This document shows, one piece after another, positions 1-4,325 of a stretch of DNA of 5,359 nucleotides. A program made the position numbers and the translations under genes. Numbering within the stretch: the first letter of the stretch is position 1; every line of letters begins with the position of its first letter. Below the pieces are notes generated by a model. It was not told the DNA's origin and ran no database searches. It saw nothing but the letters and a program-made list of their open reading frames with translations. The DNA is from Microthrixaceae bacterium (GTDB taxonomy: Bacteria; Actinomycetota; Acidimicrobiia; Acidimicrobiales; Acidimicrobilacustridaceae), in contig JAHFUU010000227.1 in the NCBI GenBank assembly GCA_023264915.1, positions 1 to 5,359 on the forward strand, in the 5' to 3' direction.

Positions 1-117
1 TGTGACGGAGCCCGCACCGACAGCCTCACCCGATCACCTATCGCGCCTCACCAACAGGGCCTGTCAGGTATGGAGCGATGTCGTTGTGGCCCGGTGCGGC
101 ATCCTCCGATGTGAGCC
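1..117. other. 3' flank of lnt, no supported gene
   Basis: After the lnt stop the minus strand has only a 12-codon ORF (MPHRATTTSLHT, preceded directly by GGAGG) and a GTG at base 29 that stays open to the window edge (VRLSVRAPS), with AGGTGA four bases upstream. The GTG could be the start of a downstream minus-strand gene, but nine residues cannot be identified. The plus-strand reading frame across this region and into lnt is antisense to a well-supported gene and is not credible. No convincing terminator was seen. Confidence 0.3.
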
Positions 118-1770
118 TCAGTCGCCAGTCGATCCCTGCCGGCGGCGGTCGAGAAGCCACGCTCCGGCAATCGCGGCGATCGAGGCGATCAGCACCGGCC
201 AGACACCGACGGCTACTGCGATCGTCGTGCCTTCGCGGCGCATGATCGTCGATTGGAGGACGGCCTGGCCGCTCACGCGGTCGTGCTCGGAGTTGTCCGA
301 CTGGCAGCGAGCCCTGTGGGTGTTGCCCGGTGCGGTGGTGATGTCGCAGTCGATGACGGTGCCGTCGGGAGCGACGATCGTGCTGAAGCCGGTGGGTGCG
401 GACTGGGCGACCCAACGGCCGGTCTCGATGGCGCGCAGCGCAGAGCTGGCGACCTGTTGGGTCTGGACCTCGTTCAACCAGTAAGACGAGCCATTGGTTG
501 GGTTCAACAGGACCTCGGCGCCGTGCTTGGTCGCGTCGGCACCCCTGTCAGTGAAGAAGATCTCCCATGACACTGCAACGCCCATGGTTCCCGACGACGT
601 GTGGACGACGGCAGGGTTGGTGCCGGGTACCGCGTCCCTAGCCGGTATTCCAGCGCCTGAAGCGACGGCCTCGATCAGCGGTCTCAGCGGAACCCACTCA
701 CCGAAGGGCACGCGGGTCACCTTCTCGAACCGGTCACCGCGGGCCCCATCTGGCATGTAGACGATGGCCGAGTTGTGAAACGCCGTCATCCCCTCGCCCT
801 CGGTCACACCGACGATCACCGGTGCGCCGAGCCGCTTGGCCAGCGCAGACAGCTGGCGATCCTCTGTCGTGCCAGGGATCTTGCCTGCCACCTCGACCAC
901 GTTCTCGGGCCAGACGACCAGATCCACCGGGCCAACGATCAGGTTGCTGGCCTCGAGGTGCCGCCGGAACACCGCGTCGGGATCGGTGTTGCCGATGCCG
1001 GTGCGCTGCATGCCGCCCCCTTGGACGACGGCGATGCGAAGCGGTCCTGTGTCATGGCCCCTGGGTGCTGTGAGGGACAGGAGGTACACGGCCAGGACCA
1101 CGGCGGCGGCAACACCGCCGGCCCTGTACCGGCGCTCGTAGAGCGCCGAGAGAGCGACACCACCGATGGCGACGAGGGCTGACACACCGATTGCGTTGGC
1201 CAATCGCGCGGCCTGTGCGAGCGGTGCCGCGGCCTGGGACATCGCCAGGGTTGCGAGGGGCACGCCTTCGAAGGGCCAGCTCCACCTCCAGAGCTCTCCG
1301 AGGGTGATCGCCGCAGGAAGGGCAACCCAGCGGGCTGGGCGGTGCGGGGGCACGAGCACGGCGAGGGTGGCGAAGAACCCAGCGTAAGAGGCGCAGGCGA
1401 TGATGTAGCCCGGCTGGGTCAGGTCGAACATCCACAACATCGACGGGAGAAGCCAGGCAGCTGCGACGAGCCAGGTCCGGCCGAACCGCCGGCTCCACGG
1501 CTGGTCTGCCAGGAGCCTGTCCCAACCGAAGATCCCGACGAAGGCCAGTGGCCACCACCCAAACGGTGGGATCGACAAGCAGATCGTCAGGCCACTGAGG
1601 ATGCACAGCGCCGGGGTCTTGAGCCTCCGAAGGCGGCCTCGGGTACGCGACGGCGCCCGGTCGAGGCCGTCCCGGCCCAGATCTGTGTCGGTCGGGACGC
1701 CCGTGCCGGTCCTGGCCGTACCGGGCTCTTCTGAGATCCTCGCCATCGCGTCCCTATGATCATCGACCAT
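118..1770 (-). CDS. lnt: Apolipoprotein N-acyltransferase (Lnt family), catalytic Cys replaced by Ser
   Basis: Lnt transfers a third acyl chain from phospholipid to the N-terminal Cys of lipoproteins at the outer face of the cytoplasmic membrane. The 550-residue product has a charged N-terminal segment of about 50 residues, several hydrophobic helices (about 53-83, 98-116, 120-141, 190-212, 216-234), a nitrilase-like domain (about 245-490) and a last membrane helice near 516-541, which is the usual Lnt layout. The family segment before the domain is recognisable (LWRWSWPFEGVPLA, about 160-173). Catalytic landmarks are Glu289 in VVWPEN, Lys350 in RFEKVTRVPFGEWVP with Glu358, and SWE at 401-403, where E. 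coli Lnt has Cys387-Tyr-Glu389. The Glu-Lys-nucleophile spacing (61 and 51 residues) is close to E. coli (68 and 52), so Ser401 sits at the nucleophile position. NPTNGSSYW (423-431) and RAIETGRW (446-453) follow as in the family. Family assignment is firm; conventional activity is uncertain. The start may instead be Met9 (base 1746), which has a better ribosome site. The gene is divergent from the reductase at 2032. Confidence 0.9.
   Translation of the reverse strand: MVDDHRDAMARISEEPGTARTGTGVPTDTDLGRDGLDRAPSRTRGRLRRLKTPALCILSGLTICLSIPPFGWWPLAFVGIFGWDRLLADQPWSRRFGRTWLVAAAWLLPSMLWMFDLTQPGYIIACASYAGFFATLAVLVPPHRPARWVALPAAITLGELWRWSWPFEGVPLATLAMSQAAAPLAQAARLANAIGVSALVAIGGVALSALYERRYRAGGVAAAVVLAVYLLSLTAPRGHDTGPLRIAVVQGGGMQRTGIGNTDPDAVFRRHLEASNLIVGPVDLVVWPENVVEVAGKIPGTTEDRQLSALAKRLGAPVIVGVTEGEGMTAFHNSAIVYMPDGARGDRFEKVTRVPFGEWVPLRPLIEAVASGAGIPARDAVPGTNPAVVHTSSGTMGVAVSWEIFFTDRGADATKHGAEVLLNPTNGSSYWLNEVQTQQVASSALRAIETGRWVAQSAPTGFSTIVAPDGTVIDCDITTAPGNTHRARCQSDNSEHDRVSGQAVLQSTIMRREGTTIAVAVGVWPVLIASIAAIAGAWLLDRRRQGSTGD
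1751..1755 (-). promoter_or_regulatory. Shine-Dalgarno-like AGGGA favouring an internal lnt start
   Basis: On the minus strand AGGGA lies 4 bases before the ATG at 1746-1744, which would start the protein at MARISEEPG (542 residues). The longer reading from 1770 has no comparable purine-rich motif; the bases just before it read GGTTGGCTGGGCG. The nine residues between the two starts carry no domain. The choice of start therefore does not affect function, and I am not certain which is used. Confidence 0.4.
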
Positions 1771-1839
1771 CGCCCAGCCAACCAGTCAGGGCGTCCGACA
1801 CGACGGTGATGGGGAGCACCCGACTGCCAGCGAGGGAGC

Positions 1840-1958
1840 GTTGGGGCGCAGCACGCCGGCCCACTGAGGCGCATCTTCGGGCTTGCCCGTGCGAACCGTG
1901 AGCGGTAGCGAGCGGGCCTCGCACGGAACCAGGTGCGAGCGCCCTTGGGCGCCCCAAC
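1840..1958. repeat. Nested inverted repeats in the lnt/SDR intergenic region
   Basis: GTTGGGGCGC at 1840-1849 is exactly complementary to GCGCCCCAAC at 1949-1958 (10 bp). Inside lie CGGGC-TT-GCCCG at 1878-1889 (CTTG-type loop), CCGTGCGA at 1887-1894 paired with TCGCACGG at 1919-1926 with an inner ACCG-TGAG-CGGT at 1895-1906, and GCGCCC-TT-GGGCGC at 1939-1952. Some of these are mutually exclusive: the 1939-1952 hairpin competes with the outer arm, and 1878-1889 overlaps 1887-1894. The region lies between divergent starts and could be the 5' leader of lnt, a small RNA, a protein-binding region, or chance in GC-rich DNA. It matches no riboswitch consensus I know. Confidence 0.45.
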
Positions 1959-2003
1959 AGATGAGGGCCGCGGATCCCATCCCAGCCACATGACTCGTCG
2001 GGC

Positions 2004-2018
2004 CGGGGCGAAGCCCCG
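2004..2018. repeat. Short perfect hairpin upstream of the SDR start
   Basis: CGGGGC-GAA-GCCCCG is a perfect 6-bp stem with a 3-base loop. It ends one base before the proposed -10 box at 2020, so it falls in the spacer region of that promoter. That would fit a small operator. No T-tract follows, so a terminator is less likely. Confidence 0.4.
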
Positions 2019-2019
2019 C

Positions 2020-2032
2020 TAGCTTCTTGCGA
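2020..2032 (+). promoter_or_regulatory. Candidate -10 element for a leaderless SDR transcript
   Basis: TAGCTT at 2020-2025 fits the actinobacterial TANNNT -10 pattern and is followed by six bases before the ATG at 2032. That is the spacing expected if transcription begins at the A of the start codon. No Shine-Dalgarno motif precedes this ATG, which supports leaderless initiation, a mode common in Actinomycetota. No clear -35 box was found. Confidence 0.45.
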
Positions 2033-2895
2033 TGCACGAGACACCGACGATGCCGATCCGCGAGATCCCACCCCTCGAGGTCTTCGCTCCCGGGTTGTTC
2101 GCGGGGAGCGTCGCTCTGGTGACCGGCGGTGGAACAGGCATCGGCCGCCAGACCGCTCTGGGGTTCGCCCGCCACGGGGCCGACGTCGTGATCGCCAGCC
2201 GCGACGGGTCCCACCTCGAACCGACCGCGGCCGAGATCACCGAGATCGGGCGCGCGTGCCTGCCCGTCGTCACCAACATCAGAGACCCAGCGTCGGTGGA
2301 GGCGTTGAGAGACCGCACGTTCGACAGGTTCGGCCGGGTCGACTTCTTGATCAACAACGCAGGCGGCCAGTTCCCTGCGCTGCCCAGCGACATCAGCGAC
2401 AACGGTTGGCGTGCGGTGGTCGACCTGAACCTGAACGGCACGTGGAACATGATCAACCGCTTCATGGGGCCGATGACCGATGCTGGCTACGGGTCGATCG
2501 TGAACGTCGTCCACATCTTCTCCTTCGAACGAGGAGCTCCGATGTTCGTCCACTCCGGGGCAGCCCGGGCCGGGGTCGTCAGCATGACCCGCACCATGGC
2601 GCCCTACCTCGGATACCACGGCGTGACCATCAACGCTCTCGCACCTGGGACGATCGGAACCGAGGGGATGCACGCCAACGAGGTCGGTCAGGTCGGCTTC
2701 GACGAGCAGGCCTGGGCCGAGGAGGTCGACCGGATCGCTCCGATGCGACGCATGGCGACCGCTGACGAGATGGCTGCGGTCATCTTGTTCCTGTGCTCAC
2801 CCGCAGCCCGTTTCGTCAACGGCGCAGCGATAGTTGCCGACGGGGCGGAGCTGAGGGGCAACTGGACCGAGTTCTTCCCTCGCGGGGCGCTTTGA
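2032..2895 (+). CDS. SDR-family enoyl-CoA reductase-like oxidoreductase (PECR/DECR2-like)
   Basis: The 287-residue protein is a classical-length Rossmann-fold reductase. TGGGTGIG (31-38) is the dinucleotide-binding glycine motif. Arg57 in VIASRD lies after strand 2, a position often linked to NADPH preference. NNAGGQF (108-114) is the structural NNAG motif. The usual Tyr-x-x-x-Lys is absent: VHSGAARAGV (173-182) has Ser175 and Arg179 at those positions. From memory this stretch, the opening APGL(F/L)xGxVA(L/I)VTGG and NN(A/G)GGQF are shared with mammalian peroxisomal trans-2-enoyl-CoA reductase (PECR), and DECR2 is similar, so the non-canonical site is a subfamily trait and not decay. Likely reaction: NADPH-dependent reduction of a trans-2-enoyl-CoA or 2,4-dienoyl-CoA in the cytosol; exact substrate unknown. 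LAPGTIGTEGM (203-213) and FVNGAAIVADGAEL (261-274) complete the SDR pattern. It appears monocistronic and convergent with the sortase. Met7 (2050) is an alternative start. Confidence 0.88.
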   Translation: MHETPTMPIREIPPLEVFAPGLFAGSVALVTGGGTGIGRQTALGFARHGADVVIASRDGSHLEPTAAEITEIGRACLPVVTNIRDPASVEALRDRTFDRFGRVDFLINNAGGQFPALPSDISDNGWRAVVDLNLNGTWNMINRFMGPMTDAGYGSIVNVVHIFSFERGAPMFVHSGAARAGVVSMTRTMAPYLGYHGVTINALAPGTIGTEGMHANEVGQVGFDEQAWAEEVDRIAPMRRMATADEMAAVILFLCSPAARFVNGAAIVADGAELRGNWTEFFPRGAL

Positions 2896-2916
2896 GCCTC
2901 GCCGGGTGCAGTGCCA

Positions 2917-2950
2917 GATGCCTGCCGGGCAAGGTCCCGGAGGGGGCATC
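2917..2950. terminator. Two-tier hairpin between convergent genes, possible bidirectional terminator
   Basis: GATGCC (2917-2922) pairs with GGCATC (2945-2950), and CCGGG (2925-2929) pairs with CCCGG (2936-2940) around the loop CAAGGT. The stem is interrupted by two bases on one side and four on the other. It sits between the SDR stop (2895) and the sortase stop (2977), where both transcripts must end. No T-tract follows on either strand, as in many terminators proposed in high-GC Actinomycetota, so its function is inferred. Confidence 0.45.
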
Positions 2951-2976
2951 GATAGATCGCCGCGCACCGGGGCAGC

Positions 2977-3942
2977 TCACCGGTCTGCGCCAGCCAGCGG
3001 CGCGTTCTCGTTGACCGTCGGGTCATCGGGGTACTTGCGGACCACGAGGGTGCTGTCGGTGCCGCGGTTGCCGACGTCCATCGGTGGCAGCTCGCCATCG
3101 GTGTCGACTGGCTTGCCAGCGTCGTCGAGCAGGCGCAGCTTCACGACTATCCGGTGAGTGGCCTGGCCGCGAGGGTGGCACGCGAAGAGGGTCGCGGTGT
3201 GTGCGTGGTGCTGGGAGGCGACTCCGATGTTGTTGGCGGGCACGATGATCGTCCCTCGGACCGCGTAGGTGAACCGCTTGCCGTCGACGGTGTCGAAGAT
3301 GACCTTGTCGCCGGGCGCCAGCTCGTCGAGGCGGGCGAAGGGCTTCTGGTAGAGCGTGCGGTGCCCCGCGACGACCATGTTGCCGAGATCGCCGGGCAGG
3401 GGTGTGCCCGGCCAGTGGCCGGCGCCGCGGTCGACCACCGTCAGCGTGATGCCCTCGGCCAGGGCAACTGACACGTTGAGCTTGGGGATCCTGAGCGTAC
3501 CGATCGGGATGTTGGGCGTCGGAGCGAACGGGTCGCGCGGTGGGGGATCGGGCAGCGGCAGGGTCGTGGTCGTCTCTGGCATGGTGTCCACGGCTAGCTG
3601 CGGGCGGGGCCGCGCCGTGGGCGCCGGCTTGCCGGTCTCGTGTCCGGCACCAGCTGCCTGTCCGGTGGCCAGCCCGGCATCGGGGTCCGTCGTGCCCGCA
3701 TCCGGGTCAGATCCCACGGCCACTGCGATCGCACCCCCCACGACGACCAGCAGCAACAACGCGATCCCAACGCGTGCGTGCCAGGATCGCTGGCCCGTGC
3801 CAGCACCGGGTCCGGGGCCGACCGCCTCGCCGCCCGCGTAGCCGTCCCGCTCGTCCGGCCGGTGGAGCTCTGGATCAGGTCGGTGGGTCGCCATTGCAGC
3901 AGAGGGCGGCGCCGGCGGGAACAGAGACGCGCCCTGACCCAT
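2977..3942 (-). CDS. Class E sortase, membrane-anchored transpeptidase
   Basis: Sortases cleave a C-terminal sorting signal and join the protein to the cell wall or another protein on the outer face of the membrane. The 321-residue product has a polar N-terminus, one membrane helix (about 57-77), a Pro/Thr-rich linker (about 80-145, with ETTTTLPLPDPPPRDPF) and a sortase barrel starting at IGTLRIPKLNVSVAL (147-161). Catalytic residues are visible: His194 in VVAGHRT, Cys255 in TLFACHPRG and Arg264 in THRIVVKL. The Cys-to-Arg distance of 9 and the CHP motif resemble class E sortases, which in Streptomyces act on LAxTG-type signals. About 57 residues follow Arg264. Ser/Ala versions of the active site are not present, so the enzyme looks functional. 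Start uncertain: 3942 is the longest in-frame ATG before an upstream stop, but Met17 (MATHRPDPE, base 3894) is possible; neither has a good ribosome site. No substrate with a sorting signal is seen in the window. Confidence 0.92.
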   Translation of the reverse strand: MGQGASLFPPAPPSAAMATHRPDPELHRPDERDGYAGGEAVGPGPGAGTGQRSWHARVGIALLLLVVVGGAIAVAVGSDPDAGTTDPDAGLATGQAAGAGHETGKPAPTARPRPQLAVDTMPETTTTLPLPDPPPRDPFAPTPNIPIGTLRIPKLNVSVALAEGITLTVVDRGAGHWPGTPLPGDLGNMVVAGHRTLYQKPFARLDELAPGDKVIFDTVDGKRFTYAVRGTIIVPANNIGVASQHHAHTATLFACHPRGQATHRIVVKLRLLDDAGKPVDTDGELPPMDVGNRGTDSTLVVRKYPDDPTVNENAPLAGADR

Positions 3943-4090
3943 TGGTAGCGCAGGTTCAGGTCCCTGGGGTGGCGGCGCTGACCGCCGCCGTCGGGGCAGC
4001 CTCCTCGTCTGGACGCCAGGCTGTTCCCATCAGCCCCCCAGTGGCTGATCTGCACACCGATCTCTCGGCCGGTCGCGGTTCGGAGGGTCA

Positions 4091-4157
4091 ATGTGTGAAG
4101 CCCGGAGGTACATCGACAATGGATCGCAACGGTGATGGGGCAATGGAGGCAGCGTGA
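4091..4157 (+). other. Two overlapping tiny ORFs behind GGAGG motifs
   Basis: ATG at 4091 encodes MCEARRYIDNGSQR (stop at 4133-4135), with GGAGGG at 4082-4087 three bases upstream. ATG at 4119, in another frame, encodes MDRNGDGAMEAA (stop at 4155-4157), with GGAGG at 4104-4108 ten bases upstream. The two overlap by 17 bases. Neither resembles a known protein. They could be leader peptides, or chance, because GGAGG is common in this base composition. Confidence 0.2.
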
Positions 4158-4210
4158 CCACCAGCAATGTGTGGGACACCGATGGGCTTGACATGTTGGA
4201 CCCGATTTGA
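4154..4210 (+). CDS. Possible 18-residue small protein or leader peptide
   Basis: GTG at 4154 is preceded by GGAGG at 4145-4149 with a 4-base gap and opens a frame reading VTTSNVWDTDGLDMLDPI before TGA at 4208-4210. The start overlaps the stop of the preceding 12-residue ORF as GTGA, the arrangement used for translational coupling. The peptide is acidic and has no signal sequence. It is not recognised. It might be a leader peptide ahead of the secreted hydrolase, the 5' remnant of a decayed gene, or not translated at all. Confidence 0.25.
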   Translation: MTTSNVWDTDGLDMLDPI

Positions 4211-4220
4211 GAAGGTGCGG

Positions 4221-4310
4221 CGTGTTTGTCAGTGACCACTTAGTGGTGTGCCACTAGTTAAGTTCAGTGTCAATGCAAGTTTTCAGGCTACGAGCTTGAC
4301 TAGCTGTGTA
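4221..4310 (+). promoter_or_regulatory. Low-GC control region upstream of the secreted hydrolase
   Basis: These 90 bases are about 46% G+C (41 of 90 counted), well below the surrounding coding DNA. They hold the palindromes at 4235-4256, a TANNNT box TAAGTT at 4259-4264, and -35-like hexamers TTGTCA (4226-4231) and TTGACT (4296-4301). None of these pairs at a standard 16-18 base spacing, so I cannot name one promoter. If TAAGTT is the -10, the palindromes cover its -35 zone, a typical place for a repressor or activator site. Confidence 0.45.
4235..4256. promoter_or_regulatory. Overlapping palindromes, operator-like
   Basis: ACCACT-T-AGTGGT (4235-4247) is a perfect 6-bp palindrome about a central T. 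TAGTGG-TGTG-CCACTA (4241-4256) is a second perfect 6-bp inverted repeat that reuses the AGTGG arm. The result is three alternating half-sites, CCACT, AGTGG and CCACT, within 22 bases. This suits a dimeric transcription factor binding in two registers or cooperatively. As RNA, the two hairpins would be mutually exclusive. Confidence 0.5.
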
Positions 4311-4313
4311 GAA

Positions 4314-4321
4314 GGGGGAGG
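4314..4321 (+). promoter_or_regulatory. Strong ribosome binding site of the secreted hydrolase
   Basis: GGGGGAGG lies four bases before the ATG at 4326. It is the best Shine-Dalgarno match in the window. It fixes the start of the secreted protein, whose first residues form a signal peptide. Confidence 0.75.
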
Positions 4322-4325
4322 AAGA

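Noticed and set aside
2..484. Plus-strand 160-codon ORF and other plus-strand ORFs across 1-1734
   Set aside because: They run antisense to the lnt gene, whose motifs are well supported; products are Arg/Pro/Ala-rich with no family signature, typical of shadow frames in high-GC DNA.
1840..1958. Integron attC site
   Set aside because: The outer arms begin with GTTGGGG and end with CCCCAAC, the reverse of the attC order (RYYYAAC first, GTTRRRY last), and no gene cassette structure is present.
1771..2031. Known riboswitch (cobalamin, TPP, FMN, SAM, ZTP)
   Set aside because: I compared the visible sequence with the core motifs I remember for these classes and none fits on either strand.
2530..2580. 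SDR as an inactivated pseudoenzyme because Tyr and Lys are missing
   Set aside because: The replacement residues match those I recall in the PECR subfamily, and the rest of the fold is intact, so this looks like a subfamily feature.
1786..2673. Minus-strand 295-codon ORF covering the intergenic region and most of the SDR gene
   Set aside because: It is antisense to a clear SDR sequence, rich in Asp/His/Arg/Val as expected from complementary codons, and shows no domain.
3540..4157. Plus-strand 205-codon ORF opposite the sortase, ending in an EF-hand-like DRNGDG
   Set aside because: Most of it is antisense to the sortase. The DxNxDG string lacks the Glu at position 12 and the frame stops five residues later, so it is not an EF hand.
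4030..4239. Minus-strand 69-codon ORF upstream of the sortase
   Set aside because: No convincing ribosome site, no recognisable motif, and it spans the low-GC palindrome region; it looks like chance.
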